A DNA stretch of 64,000 nucleotides, taken from Salsipaludibacter sp963735045. Its GTDB lineage: Bacteria > Actinomycetota > Nitriliruptoria > Nitriliruptorales > Nitriliruptoraceae. The stretch spans positions 248,001 through 312,000 of the forward strand of contig CAVTIZ010000002.1 of assembly GCA_963735045.1 (NCBI GenBank). The letters are read 5' to 3'. The notes beneath the pieces were generated by a model. The model saw only the letters and a program-made list of their open reading frames with translations. It made no database searches and had not been told where the DNA came from. The position numbers and the translations under genes are program-made. Within the stretch, counting starts at the first letter, position 1. Each line of letters begins with the position of its first letter. This document shows, piece after piece, positions 33,163-43,006 of this stretch.

Positions 33163-34212
33163 ATGACCTCCGATCGCCAGGCCAAGTTGCCGACCCTCCA
33201 CGACGTGGCGGCGGTGGCCGGGGTGTCACACCAGACGGTGTCCAACGTGATCAATGCCCCCGAGCGCGTGGCCGCCACGACGACCGGACGGGTCCGCGAT
33301 GCGATCGAGGCCACCGGCTACGTGCCCAACCGGTCGGCACGCTCGCTCCGGACCCGGACCTCGGGCCTGCTCGCCCTGAGGATGGAGTCACCGGAGTCCG
33401 GCAACGTCGGTCCGTTCCGGGATCGTTTCCTGGGTGCCCTGACGCGCGCGGCCGGTGCACGTCAGCACAACGTGTTGCTGTTCTCGCGTGACGAGGGCGA
33501 TGACGAGGTGGATGGCTACGAAGACCTGCTGCGAAGCACCGCCATCGATGCATTCGTGTTGCTGGACAGCCGATCGGGAGATCCCCGCCTCGCGGTGTTG
33601 GAACGCCTGGGCGCGAACTACGTCGCCTTCGGACGTCCGTGGGGTGACGACTCCGCGACCCACCCGTGGGTGGACGTCGACGGGGCCACCGGGACCCGGA
33701 TGGCGACCAGGCACCTGATCGATCAGGGCTGGTCGGACATCGCCTTCCTGGGATGGCCGGCCGACTCCGACAGTGGCAGGGACCGGCTCGACGGCTGGCG
33801 GACCGGACTGGCCGAGGCCGGCCAGTCCGCCGCCGACGACCGGGTCGCCCGCAGCGTCGACACCTTCGATGCCGCCGAACAGGCCGCCGGGACGCTGATC
33901 GACGCGGGCGTGGGGGCGATCGTGTGTGCCAGCGACACGCTCGCCGGCGGCGCCTACCGGGCCGCGTTCCGGCGTGGCCTCCGCGTGGGGGTCGACCTCG
34001 CCGTCACGGGCTTCGACGACTCGCCGCTGGCGTCGCTGCTCGCACCCGGCCTGACGAGTGTCCACCAGCCCCTCGAACAGGTCGCGGAGTTCGTCGTCGA
34101 CGCGTTGGCCAAGATCCTCGACGGCCGTCCCCCGCCCGCCTCCACGACGCTCGCCCCACGTCTCGTGACCCGCGCCAGCACCACCTCCCGACCGAACCCG
34201 CAGCAAGGATGA
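33163..34212 (+). CDS. LacI-family transcriptional repressor
   Basis: 349 residues. The N-terminal helix-turn-helix and hinge read LPTLHDVAAVAGVSHQTVSNVINAPERVAATTTGRVRDAIEATGYVPNRSARSLRT, then a periplasmic-binding-protein-like effector domain with AFVLLDSRSGDPRL, WVDVDGATGTRMATRHLIDQGWSDIAFLGWP and VTGFDDSPLASLLAPGLTSVHQPLEQ. ATG 33163 follows AAGGGGAA. It is the first gene of the ABC-transporter operon (3-bp gap to the binding protein) and probably represses both itself and the divergent debranching enzyme through the palindrome at 33086, with the imported sugar as inducer. Confidence 0.93.
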   Translation: MTSDRQAKLPTLHDVAAVAGVSHQTVSNVINAPERVAATTTGRVRDAIEATGYVPNRSARSLRTRTSGLLALRMESPESGNVGPFRDRFLGALTRAAGARQHNVLLFSRDEGDDEVDGYEDLLRSTAIDAFVLLDSRSGDPRLAVLERLGANYVAFGRPWGDDSATHPWVDVDGATGTRMATRHLIDQGWSDIAFLGWPADSDSGRDRLDGWRTGLAEAGQSAADDRVARSVDTFDAAEQAAGTLIDAGVGAIVCASDTLAGGAYRAAFRRGLRVGVDLAVTGFDDSPLASLLAPGLTSVHQPLEQVAEFVVDALAKILDGRPPPASTTLAPRLVTRASTTSRPNPQQG

Positions 34213-34215
34213 ACC

Positions 34216-35493
34216 ATGGAAACCCGACACCTCCGGACCGGCGTCGTCTCGATCGGCCTGGTCACCGCACTGACCCTGACCGCATGTGGAGGCGACAGCT
34301 CCGACGATGACGCGAGCGAGGCCGCGTCGGGCGACGCGTCGCCCGCGGCCGCGGCGGCCACCGGCGGCGGTGGGGACCTCCAGATGATGATCGCGTCGTC
34401 GGGGGACGCCGAGACCGCTGCCGTGCAGGATGCCGTGGACGGCTGGTCCGCGGACAGTGGGACCGACGTGGAGGTGATCGTCGCACAGGACATCAACCAG
34501 CAACTCGGCCAGGCCCTGGCCGGCGGTGATCCGCCCGACCTGTTCTACGTCGACGCGGCACGGTTCGGTGACTATGCCGCGAACGGGGCGCTGTACCCCT
34601 ACGTGTCCGAACTGTCCGGAGCCGACGACTTCTATCCGTCACTCACGGACACGTTCAGCTACGAGGGCGAGGCGGTGTGCGCCCCGAAGGACTTCTCCAC
34701 GCTGGCCCTGGTCATCGACACCGAGCTGTGGGACGCGGCAGGGCTCACCGATGACGACATCCCCACGACGTGGGACGAACTGGCGTCGGTGGCCGAGACC
34801 CTGACCACCGACGGGCAGGCCGGGCTGGGCGTGGGTGCCACCCGCGATCGCCTGGGGGCCTTCATGGTCCAGAACGGCGGGTGGTTCCTCAACGACGACG
34901 GCACCGAGGCGACCGTGGACACCCCCGAGAACGCCGAAGCACTCGACTACGTCGCCGGACTGCTGGAGAGCCAGGCCATGCAGTACCCGGAGCAGCTCGA
35001 CGCCGGGTGGGGCGGGGAGGCCTTCGGGATCCAGCGCGCGGCCATGACCATCGAGGGCAACTGGATCAAGGGCGCGATGAGCAACGACTACCCCGACATC
35101 GACTACACGGTGGTCGAGTTGCCCGAGGGCCCGGCCGGCAAGGGCACGTTGCTGTTCACCCAGTGCTGGGGCATCGCCGACGCCGGTGACAACCAGGCCG
35201 CAGCGGTCGACCTGGTCGACCACCTCACCGCCGTCGACACCCAGATGGCCTTCGCCGAGGCCTTCGGGGTGATGCCGTCGCGCATGGAGGCCGAGGACGC
35301 CTACGTCGAGGCCTACCCCGAGGACGCGCCGTTCATCGCGGGAGCCGAGTACGGCCAGGGCCCGGTCTCGGCGCCGGGCTTCGACCAGGTCCTCGCCGAC
35401 TTCGACGCGCAGTTGCAGCAGCTGTCCACCGCCGATCCGCAACAGCTGCTGCAGGGTGTCCAGACCAACGCCGAAGCCGCGCTGACCAACTGA
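34216..35493 (+). CDS. ABC sugar importer substrate-binding lipoprotein
   Basis: 425 residues. Signal peptide with lipobox LTLTAC (Cys near residue 23), then an Asp/Ser/Ala linker and a family-1 solute-binding protein fold: AQDINQQLGQALAGGDPPDLFYVDAARFGDYAANGALYPYVSEL, a CAPKDFSTLALVIDTELWDAAGL block, GAFMVQNGGWFLNDDG, MTIEGNWIKGAM and a C-terminal FAEAFGVMPSR. That pattern is typical of maltose, maltodextrin and other disaccharide-binding proteins. Its start lies 3 bp after the LacI stop. Confidence 0.92.
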   Translation: METRHLRTGVVSIGLVTALTLTACGGDSSDDDASEAASGDASPAAAAATGGGGDLQMMIASSGDAETAAVQDAVDGWSADSGTDVEVIVAQDINQQLGQALAGGDPPDLFYVDAARFGDYAANGALYPYVSELSGADDFYPSLTDTFSYEGEAVCAPKDFSTLALVIDTELWDAAGLTDDDIPTTWDELASVAETLTTDGQAGLGVGATRDRLGAFMVQNGGWFLNDDGTEATVDTPENAEALDYVAGLLESQAMQYPEQLDAGWGGEAFGIQRAAMTIEGNWIKGAMSNDYPDIDYTVVELPEGPAGKGTLLFTQCWGIADAGDNQAAAVDLVDHLTAVDTQMAFAEAFGVMPSRMEAEDAYVEAYPEDAPFIAGAEYGQGPVSAPGFDQVLADFDAQLQQLSTADPQQLLQGVQTNAEAALTN

Positions 35494-35573
35494 CCCCCGC
35501 TCCGGGGTGGGCTGCGTGCTCCGGTCCACCCCGGACCTTCCCCCGACCGCCAGAGCCGCCGGGAGCCACGACC

Positions 35574-36719
35574 ATGACCGCACCGGACACCCAGCCCGCC
35601 CCCACCCACGAACCGAGCGTGACCCCGTCCAACCAGATCCGGGAACGCCAACGAGAGGAGACCCGCTCGGGTTGGCTGTTCATCAGTCCGTTCTACGTCC
35701 TGTTGGCGCTGTTCGTGGCGTTGCCCATCCTCATGGCGATCTGGGTCAGCTTCCTCGACTGGAACGGCCAGGGGGGTCCGTTCGGCGCCAACGCCACCTT
35801 CGTCGGCCTCGACAACTACCGCACGCTCCTGGTCGAACCTGGCCTGGTGCGCGGCGACTTCATGATCTCGCTGCGAAACAACCTGTGGTACGTGCTGGTG
35901 GTCGTCCCGCTCCAGACCGTCCTGGCGTTGACCCTGGCGGTGCTCGTCAACCAGCGCTTCCTGAAGGGACGCGGGTTCTTCCGCAGCGCGTTCTACTTCC
36001 CCTCGCTGACCAGCTCGATCGCGATCAGCATCGTGTTCCTGTTCCTGTTCCAGAACACGGGGGCCGTCAACGACGTCCTGGCATTCTTCGGCATCGACGG
36101 GCCGGCCTGGTTCGCCGACCCCCGTGGCCTCCTGCACGTGATCCTGGCCAACCTGGGGATCGTCGACCCCACCTCACCACCACAGGCGCTGGTGACCAAC
36201 TCCATCGGCGGGCTGCCGCTGTGGGAGTGGCTCGCCGGACCATCCGTGGCCATGGTGTCGATCATCAGCCTCGTCACCTGGACCACCGCCGGCACGTTCA
36301 TGCTCATGTTCATCGCGGCCCTCCAGGACCTGCCCGGCGACGTCGAGGAGGCCGCAATGGTGGACGGCGCCACTGCCTGGCAGAAGTTCCGCCACGTCAC
36401 AATCCCCCACCTCAAGCCCGTGATCTTCCTGGTGCTCACCCTCGGGTTCATCGGCACGTGGCAGGTCTTCGACCAGATCTACGTCATGAGCGGGGGAGGA
36501 CCGGCCAAGACCACCCTGACCCCCGCCTACCTGTCCTACACGACCGGGTTCCGCCAGTTCGACTACGGCACCGGCGCCGCGATGGCGTTCGTCCTGTTCG
36601 TGATCATCATGCTGTTCGTCGGGCTGCAACGACTGGTGTTGCGCGACGACGATGACGACGAGCGCGGGCCGAGCCTGCGACAGCGACTGTTCGGCGGCGA
36701 CGGAGAGGACGCCACATGA
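35574..36719 (+). CDS. ABC sugar importer permease (MalF/UgpA-type)
   Basis: 381 residues with about six helices and an acidic/charged C-terminus. The EAA loop that docks to the ATPase reads EEAAMVDGATAWQKFRHVTIPHLKP. The N-terminus is Pro/Thr-rich, then SGWLFISPFYVLLALFVALPILMAIWVSFLDWNG marks the usual first helix of MalF/UgpA proteins. It ends with an ATGA overlap into the second permease. The start has CGGGAG upstream. Confidence 0.92.
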   Translation: MTAPDTQPAPTHEPSVTPSNQIRERQREETRSGWLFISPFYVLLALFVALPILMAIWVSFLDWNGQGGPFGANATFVGLDNYRTLLVEPGLVRGDFMISLRNNLWYVLVVVPLQTVLALTLAVLVNQRFLKGRGFFRSAFYFPSLTSSIAISIVFLFLFQNTGAVNDVLAFFGIDGPAWFADPRGLLHVILANLGIVDPTSPPQALVTNSIGGLPLWEWLAGPSVAMVSIISLVTWTTAGTFMLMFIAALQDLPGDVEEAAMVDGATAWQKFRHVTIPHLKPVIFLVLTLGFIGTWQVFDQIYVMSGGGPAKTTLTPAYLSYTTGFRQFDYGTGAAMAFVLFVIIMLFVGLQRLVLRDDDDDERGPSLRQRLFGGDGEDAT

Positions 36720-37627
36720 GCGCCACGACGACCCGTTCGGACAGTGCCGACCGCGCCTCGTCGGCCCCCGACCTCCCGTGGCACCGGACCCCGGCCGCCA
36801 AGCGAGTTCGTCGCCTTGCCGGCTACGCCGCGCTGCTGCTGTTCTCGCTGCTGTACATCTACCCCTTCCTGATCCAGATCGCGACGTCGTTCAAGACCGA
36901 TCCCGATGCCGTGGCCCACGGCCTGTCGCTGGTGCCAGATCCCGTCACGACCGAGTCCTGGCAACGTCTCTTCGACGGCTCCGTACCCTTCACCCGCTGG
37001 TTCACCAACTCCACGGTCGTCGCCCTGCTGGTCACCTCCGCACGTGTCTTCTTCGACTCGCTCGCCGGCTACTCGTTGGCACGGCTGCGGTTTCGAGGTC
37101 GCGGCGCCGTGTTCACCTCGATCATCGCCGTCATGGCCGTCCCCGGCGTCGTCCTGCTCATCCCGAAGTTCCTCGTGCTCCAGTGGTTCGGCATCTTCGA
37201 CACCTACGTCGGCATGATCGTGCCACTGATGGCCGACGCCGCAGGTGTGTTCATCATGAAGCAGTTCTTCGACTCCATCCCCAAGGAGGTCGAGGAGGCC
37301 GCGCGCATCGACGGCGCGGGCATCTTCCGCACGTTCTGGTCGGTCGTGCTCCCGATGTCGATCCCGTCGGTGATCACCGTCACGATCCTGTCCTTCCAGG
37401 GATCCTGGAACGAGTTCACGCACTTCCTCGTCTCCACCCAGAGTCCCGAACTCGAGACGCTCACCCTCGGACTCGCCCGCCTCACCTCCGGCCAACTGGG
37501 CTCCGGACAACAGTTCCCACTCAAGCTCTCCGCCGCACTCCTGGCCACCGTTCCGGTCGCCATCGTCTTCGTGTTCTTCCAACGCAGGTTCGTGCAGGGA
37601 GCCAACGCCGGCAGCGTGAAGGGATAG
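36716..37627 (+). CDS. ABC sugar importer permease (MalG/UgpE-type)
   Basis: 303 residues with six helices. The EAA loop reads EEAARIDGAGIFRTFWSVVLPMSIP. ALLLFSLLYIYPFLIQIATSFKTDPDAV is the usual opening of MalG-type permeases, and QRRFVQGANAGSVKG is the standard C-terminus (RRFVxGxxxGAVKG). It overlaps the first permease by 4 bp and is the last gene of the operon. No ATP-binding subunit follows; a shared MsmK/MalK-type ATPase encoded elsewhere must energise the importer. Confidence 0.92.
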   Translation: MSATTTRSDSADRASSAPDLPWHRTPAAKRVRRLAGYAALLLFSLLYIYPFLIQIATSFKTDPDAVAHGLSLVPDPVTTESWQRLFDGSVPFTRWFTNSTVVALLVTSARVFFDSLAGYSLARLRFRGRGAVFTSIIAVMAVPGVVLLIPKFLVLQWFGIFDTYVGMIVPLMADAAGVFIMKQFFDSIPKEVEEAARIDGAGIFRTFWSVVLPMSIPSVITVTILSFQGSWNEFTHFLVSTQSPELETLTLGLARLTSGQLGSGQQFPLKLSAALLATVPVAIVFVFFQRRFVQGANAGSVKG

Positions 37628-37699
37628 CGCGAGCGGTCGTGCGACGCGGCGTGTCGACCCGCATCGTGGTGGCCCACCGGCGGTCCGCCCACCGGCGTG

Positions 37700-39163
37700 T
37701 CAGGTCGACGCCAGGGGGCCGAACCAGATCGCCAGGGCGTCTCGGAGTCCGGGATCGGTGGGGTGGCCGACCCAGGCGACGTGGCCGTCGGGCCGGACCA
37801 GCACGGCATCGGGTGCGGTGACCTCGTGGAGCACGGGGAGGTCCCACGCGCCGTCGTGGGTGGCTTCCACGACCCGCACTCGGTCGGCCCACGGGGTGAT
37901 GTCCGCCCTCCCGGTGTCGGTGAAGTCCAGCAGCACCGGCCGTGCCCGGTGGAGCAGGGCGAACACGGTCGTGGGTCCGTCCGGGGTGTCCAGGTCGAGG
38001 TCGGGCATCCGGCGCCCCAGGAGTGGATGTCCCTCCCCGAGGTCGTAGTGGACGTCCAGGCCAGAGACCATCGCCGCGATGCGGGTGCGGGGTTCGTCCA
38101 TGGCCAGCAGGTCCGCCATGGTGTCGCGCAGGGCCTGGTGGCGAGGACCCGGTGACCCCAGGGCGACCTGGCCCATCGTGGTGTGCAGCACCCGGGCACC
38201 GACCGGGTGGCGTTCGTCGTGGTAGGTGTCCAGCAGGGAGTCGGGGGAGGTGTGGTGCACGACCTGGCCGAGCTTCCACCCGAGGTTCACGGCGTCCTGC
38301 ACCCCGGTGTTGAGTCCCTGACCGGACTGTGGGGGGTGCACGTGGGCGGCGTCGCCAGCCAGCAGCACGCGGCCTCGGCGATAGGAGGCGGCCTGGCGCG
38401 ACAGGTCGGTGAACCGGGACAGCCAGGTGGCGTCGTGCACGCCGAAGTCGGTCCCGTAGACACCGACGAGTGCGTCGCGCAGGTCGTCCATGGTCGGGTC
38501 GCCGGTGTGGTCGTGGTCGCGTTCGGTGAGCACGACCCGGATCGTGCCGTCGGCCGTGGGACCAAGGGCATGGGTGCCGAGGTCGTCGTGGTGGAAGCCG
38601 AGCTGGGGGTCACGGTCCATCTCGACCTCGGCGATCATCCAACTGGTCGAGGCGTCCAGCCCCACGAAGTCGATCCCGACCGCGCGGCGGACCCGGCTGC
38701 GTCCCCCGTCGCAGCCGACCAGCCAGTCGGCGCGCAGCGGCGGACCCGACGACAACTCCACGTCGACCCCGGCGTCGTCCTGGTCGAGCCCCACCACCTC
38801 GTGGCCCCGCAGGATCGTGACCCCCAGTTCGGTGACCCAGTCGGCCAGGATCGGCTCGACGTCCTTCTGCCACAGTGCGAGCAGGTGGTTGTGGCGCGTG
38901 GGCAGGTCGCTGATGTCGAGGAACATGCCGCCGTAGCCCACCCCCGGGTGCTGCTGGCCCGCGGCGAGGAAGCGTCCGGCGATCCCGCGTTGGTCGAACA
39001 CCTCGAGTGTCCGAGCATGCAGCCCTCCGGCGCGCGAGCCGTCGAGGTCCTGGGTCGCCCGCCGCTCGACCACGACCACGTCGACGTCGGCCAGCGCCAA
39101 CTCCCCGGCCAGCACGAGTCCGGTGGGTCCGGCCCCGACCACCACCACGTCATGTGCAGCCAT
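37700..39163 (-). CDS. FAD-dependent aromatic monooxygenase (polyketide hydroxylase-like)
   Basis: 487 residues of the PHBH-fold group A flavoprotein monooxygenases. Motifs: GAGPTG (10-15) FAD loop, VERRATQDLDGSRAGGLHARTLEVFDQRG, DG motif (VGCDGGRSRVRRAVGIDFVG) and GD motif (LLAGDAAHVHPPQSGQGLNTGVQDAVNLGWKL). The C-terminal thioredoxin-like domain is short. Close groups are RdmE/PgaE-type polyketide hydroxylases and MhpA. It has no biosynthetic neighbours, so a catabolic or detoxifying role on a phenolic is as likely as secondary metabolism. Confidence 0.9.
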   Translation of the reverse strand: MAAHDVVVVGAGPTGLVLAGELALADVDVVVVERRATQDLDGSRAGGLHARTLEVFDQRGIAGRFLAAGQQHPGVGYGGMFLDISDLPTRHNHLLALWQKDVEPILADWVTELGVTILRGHEVVGLDQDDAGVDVELSSGPPLRADWLVGCDGGRSRVRRAVGIDFVGLDASTSWMIAEVEMDRDPQLGFHHDDLGTHALGPTADGTIRVVLTERDHDHTGDPTMDDLRDALVGVYGTDFGVHDATWLSRFTDLSRQAASYRRGRVLLAGDAAHVHPPQSGQGLNTGVQDAVNLGWKLGQVVHHTSPDSLLDTYHDERHPVGARVLHTTMGQVALGSPGPRHQALRDTMADLLAMDEPRTRIAAMVSGLDVHYDLGEGHPLLGRRMPDLDLDTPDGPTTVFALLHRARPVLLDFTDTGRADITPWADRVRVVEATHDGAWDLPVLHEVTAPDAVLVRPDGHVAWVGHPTDPGLRDALAIWFGPLAST

Positions 39164-39359
39164 CCGCGTCTCCCCGGGACGTGGCGGCCCGTTTCCGACT
39201 GGGGGCCGCCTCCGACGGGCCGGACCCTACGGACCCGGCGAAGCCACGGAAACCCCCTGCGCGGCGGCGCACACGTGATCGGGACGGGTTTTGATCCGAG
39301 GGTGACCGGGGCCTAGGATCCCCCATGCACCGACGTCGACGACCGGGCCGACGACGGGA

Positions 39360-41435
39360 TCACCGCGGGGCCTCGGCCGGGTCGACCAGCCGATGGACCG
39401 CGAGGTCGTCGTCGAGCGCGACCAGGTCCTGTGCCGTCTCGATGGTCCATCGCTCGTCCAGGTCGGCGGCCACCGAAGCATCCAGGAGGACCTCGCCCGG
39501 GCGCGCCAGGCCGTCCAGTGCCGCGGCCCTGCCCGGGGGGTCCCCCCACACCCCGAAGCTGAGCTGGTGCCGACCGATCAGGCCGGTGCCGACCGTGCCG
39601 GCGGACATCCCCACCGACGCATCCACGTCCAGGCCGAAGTCCCGACCGGCTTCCCGCACCACCCCCGGCACCTGCGCGGCGAAGGCCATGGCTGCCTCGA
39701 CGTCGGGGTCGGGTGATCCCAGCCCGGCCAGGAACGATTCCTGTCGCACCGCTGCCCGCACGACCTCCAGCCCCGATCGGGCCGCCAGGTCCTCGAGTGC
39801 GCCGGTGATGCGGGTCGTCGCCGCCAGGACGGTGTCCTGGTCGGAACCCGACGGATCCGGGAGCCCCACCAGTGACACCGACACGACGGTGGCCGTCTCC
39901 AGCACGTCGGAGAAGTCGTGGTCCCCGTCCCGCACCCGCTCCATCAGTCGCGCTGGCACGACGGCGCTGAGGATGCCCTGGATCCGGGACTCCTCCATGG
40001 TCACGGCCTCCCGTTGGTGGCGCAGTTCGCGCGCCACCAGCCCCAGTTGTCGGGCGAGGTCGCCGAACTCGTTGCGGCCGAGGTCGGGGATGGTCACGTC
40101 GAGGTTGCCGTTGGCCAGTTCCGACGACACGGCCACCAGCGACGGGATGGGGCGGGTCAGGGCCCGCGAGGCGATGACCGCGGTGAGCAGGATCAGCGGG
40201 AGCAGGACCAGCAGCAGGATGGTGACCCAGCGCAGGAACGCCCCGATCGTGGCGGCCGCGTCGGAGGTGGAGTGGCTCACCACGACCACCCAGCCCAGCC
40301 CGTCGGCGGACACCGGTGCCGCCGCCAGGCGCACGCGCCGCCCGAGTGGACCGATCGTGGTGTCGAGGTCCTCGTCGCCGCCGAGCGCCGACGAGACCAC
40401 CGGATCGGTCACGTCCTGCACGCCCACGGGTGAGCCGGCGCCTTCGATCTCGGCGGCCGTGTCCGCGCCTGCGTCGCCCCGGCTGGCGAGGCGGGCGAGG
40501 TAGTCGTCGCGGTCGTTGGACCAGGCCCGGGGATCGGTGCGCAGGATCCCGTCCGCGCCCACGATGACGGCGTCGCCGCTGGTCCCGAGCCCGAGCTGGT
40601 CCCACTGGCCGTCGGCACTGATCAGGTCGGTGAGTTGGGACACCGGGACGGCCAGCACCAGTGCGGCCACGACCTCGGACCCGGATCGCACGGTGGCGGC
40701 CACCAGGACCGTCGGCGCGGCGTCGGGCAGGGGCGAGCGCGTGGTGTCGATGACGACGGCCTCGCCGGCCGGGATGGCCGGCAGACGTTCCAGGGCGGTC
40801 GCCAGGCCCGGCTGCGTGGATCCCGGTCCCCTCACGTCGCTGCCGAAGTCGAGGTGCTTGTCGACCGTGTAGACGACGCTGCGGGCGTCGGTGGGGACCA
40901 CCAGCAGGTCGGACCCGCCCGTGGACGCCAACAGGCCACGCAGGAACGGGTGGTGGCGGGCATGCGCCGCGCTGTAGTCGGATCCGTCGTCGGCAGCGTC
41001 CAGCCGGGATCGCTCGTCGGCCGGGAAGGGGTTGGTCGCGAGGTACAGGTACTGGCCGCGGCGTCCCGCCGCGGTCGACGGGGCGAACTCCGACATCAGT
41101 TGTCCGGCCGACGGGTACAGCTCCGACACGGCCTCCTGCTCGCCCGGCGTCAGGTCCTGGTCCAGCGACGACCAGGTCCTGGTGAGATCGGCGACCGCTG
41201 CCACCACACCCGGGTCGGCGGCCATGGCGGCCACGTCGGCCTGCAACTCCGCCACGCCGTGCTCCACGGCGGCCACTCGCCCGTCGCGTGCACTGGCGAG
41301 TTGGGCCCTCGCTGCCGCGCCGAGCATGAACTGGGCCAACCCGAGCAGCACGGCGACCAGCACCAGGACCGAGATCGTGCCCGCGGCCACCAGCACGGTC
41401 GTGAGTCGGCGACGGCTGCTGGGGTGCCGGGCCAT
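39360..41435 (-). CDS. Membrane sensor with dCache-like, HAMP and degenerate class III cyclase domain
   Basis: 691 residues. A first helix (VLVAAGTISVLVLVAVLLGLAQFML), about 330 extracytoplasmic residues with Cache-like features (VVYTVDKHLDFG, SGDAVIVGADGILRTD), a second helix near 365-390, a HAMP segment (SRALTRPIPSLVAVSSELANGNLDV...LGRNEFGDLARQL) and a C-terminal cyclase-like domain introduced by GILSAVVPARLMERV. The cyclase domain keeps the fold (FGVWGDPPGRAAALDGLARPGEVLLDASV) but lacks the first metal Asp (VSLVGL in place of FADIVG), the GD of the second metal site, and the Asn/Arg of VNLAxR. Catalysis is doubtful; it may bind a nucleotide. The ATG overlaps the channel gene's stop by one base (TGATG). 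Confidence 0.85.
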   Translation of the reverse strand: MARHPSSRRRLTTVLVAAGTISVLVLVAVLLGLAQFMLGAAARAQLASARDGRVAAVEHGVAELQADVAAMAADPGVVAAVADLTRTWSSLDQDLTPGEQEAVSELYPSAGQLMSEFAPSTAAGRRGQYLYLATNPFPADERSRLDAADDGSDYSAAHARHHPFLRGLLASTGGSDLLVVPTDARSVVYTVDKHLDFGSDVRGPGSTQPGLATALERLPAIPAGEAVVIDTTRSPLPDAAPTVLVAATVRSGSEVVAALVLAVPVSQLTDLISADGQWDQLGLGTSGDAVIVGADGILRTDPRAWSNDRDDYLARLASRGDAGADTAAEIEGAGSPVGVQDVTDPVVSSALGGDEDLDTTIGPLGRRVRLAAAPVSADGLGWVVVVSHSTSDAAATIGAFLRWVTILLLVLLPLILLTAVIASRALTRPIPSLVAVSSELANGNLDVTIPDLGRNEFGDLARQLGLVARELRHQREAVTMEESRIQGILSAVVPARLMERVRDGDHDFSDVLETATVVSVSLVGLPDPSGSDQDTVLAATTRITGALEDLAARSGLEVVRAAVRQESFLAGLGSPDPDVEAAMAFAAQVPGVVREAGRDFGLDVDASVGMSAGTVGTGLIGRHQLSFGVWGDPPGRAAALDGLARPGEVLLDASVAADLDERWTIETAQDLVALDDDLAVHRLVDPAEAPR

Positions 41436-43006
41436 CACCGCTCCCCGCGATCGTCGTCGCGGCGATCGGCTGCGGGGACCGGCACCGGGTCAGCGTCCGT
41501 GGTCGCCCCGACGGGGTCCTCGCCGACCGACGCCGTTGCGGTGACCCGGGTGGTCCGGCGTCGCAGGGCGTGGAGGATCCGGCGTTGGCGCGCGGCCACG
41601 ACCTGGTCGAGTCCGTCGGCCAGCTGCGGGGTCCGCGAGATGACGGGGCCCGCCACGTCGGCGGTGATCGCCACGACCTCGCAGTCGTCGACGGCAACCA
41701 CGGCCGGTCGCAGTCCGTCCACGACCGGATGGTCGACGAGGCCGAACAGGTCCCCCTCGACGAGGTCGACGACCGGTTCGTCGCCGCCGGCGTCGTCGTG
41801 CAGGACCAGCGCCGCCCGGCCGCGGTGGAGCAGGCACAGGTCGGGGTCGGGGCCCGTGGCCACGATCATCTCGCCCCGGGCGTAGCGACGCGCTCGTGCC
41901 GCGTCCGCCAGGGCGTCGACAACGTCGCCGTCGAGGGGGGCGAGCATGGGCGATCGCCGCAGTCGGGCCAGCAGGTCGACGCGGTCGACCCGATCCGCCG
42001 TCGCGGCCTGCTCGCCGTCGTGCAGGTACAGGTCCTGCGCCGGGCTCGGCAGGGGCACCTCGTGACGGTGGGAGTGATACCAGACGAGGGACCCGAAGTC
42101 GCTGGCGATCGTCGGTGCCCGGGTGTAGTCGTCGATCCACAGGTGCACGACGTAGCCCATGAGCGGGTCGTCGATCTGGACCACCAGCGCCGCTGGCGGT
42201 GGGTCGGCACGAACGCCGGGGGTCGCCCGGGCCGCGGCCACCAGCATCTCCTTGGCGTTGGTCGGCGGGTTGCTGAACGCGACCTGGACCGGGATCACGA
42301 GGCGGTGGAGCTGCGCGGGCCGGTCGTGGTTGGTGACGTTGGCGCCCGCGAGCGTGCCGTTGGGCACCACCACGAGGTCGCCGTTGCGCGTCTCGATCCG
42401 GGTGGTGCGCCAGTTGACGTCGTGGACCCGCCCCTCCAGGTCGTCGAACTCGATCCAGTCGCCGGGCTGGAAGGGCTGGTCGGACAGCAGCAGGAAGCCC
42501 GACGCCAACGCGCTCAGCGGGTCCTGGAGGGCGAAGGAGACCACCAGCGAGGTCACCCCGAGTGCCGTCAGGGCCGCGGACAGGTCAATGTTCCAGACCC
42601 CCGACAGCAGCAGCCATGCGGTCACCAGCACGACGCCCAGACGGGGCAGCGCCAACAGCAGGCGAGGGATCGGCGCCCGGCCACCACGACGTGGGGCCGT
42701 CGCCAGCCGTTCGACCAAGACGCCGACCGTGGTCAGCACGACGGCGCCGACGGCCACGACCAAGCCGGTGCCCAGGGCCACCACGAGGGGGTCGCCGTCG
42801 CCCAGGCCGAACACGGCCCGGACCACGAACCAGACCACGAACAGGGGCAGCACCCAGGTCCGCGAGATCGCGACGGCATGACGCAGGAGGGAGTCGCGCT
42901 GGCGGAGTCGCTCCTCGACCTCGCCGGCCCCGATGATCACCAGGGGCAGCAGGATGATCATGAGGGCCGACCAGCCCGTCGCCGGATCGCGCAGGACCTC
43001 GCTCAT
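41435..43006 (-). CDS. MscS-type channel with C-terminal cyclic-nucleotide-binding-like domain (bCNG-like)
   Basis: 523 residues. Three or four N-terminal helices precede the MscS pore helix and beta domain: ALTALGVTSLVVSFALQDPLSALASGFLLLSDQPFQPGDWIEFDDLEGRVHDVNWRTTRIETRNGDLVVVPNGTLAGANVTNH. A C-terminal domain (about residues 340-470) resembles a CNB domain: LLARLRRSPMLAPL, ARGEMIVATG, LCLLHRGRAALVLHDD, LVEGDLFGLVDHPVVDGLRPAVVAVDDCEVV. The phosphate-binding cassette has FGL where FGE is usual. Such MscS-CNB fusions are known as bCNG channels. It overlaps both flanking sensor genes by 1-4 bp, so the three are one translational unit. Confidence 0.88.
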   Translation of the reverse strand: MSEVLRDPATGWSALMIILLPLVIIGAGEVEERLRQRDSLLRHAVAISRTWVLPLFVVWFVVRAVFGLGDGDPLVVALGTGLVVAVGAVVLTTVGVLVERLATAPRRGGRAPIPRLLLALPRLGVVLVTAWLLLSGVWNIDLSAALTALGVTSLVVSFALQDPLSALASGFLLLSDQPFQPGDWIEFDDLEGRVHDVNWRTTRIETRNGDLVVVPNGTLAGANVTNHDRPAQLHRLVIPVQVAFSNPPTNAKEMLVAAARATPGVRADPPPAALVVQIDDPLMGYVVHLWIDDYTRAPTIASDFGSLVWYHSHRHEVPLPSPAQDLYLHDGEQAATADRVDRVDLLARLRRSPMLAPLDGDVVDALADAARARRYARGEMIVATGPDPDLCLLHRGRAALVLHDDAGGDEPVVDLVEGDLFGLVDHPVVDGLRPAVVAVDDCEVVAITADVAGPVISRTPQLADGLDQVVAARQRRILHALRRRTTRVTATASVGEDPVGATTDADPVPVPAADRRDDDRGER

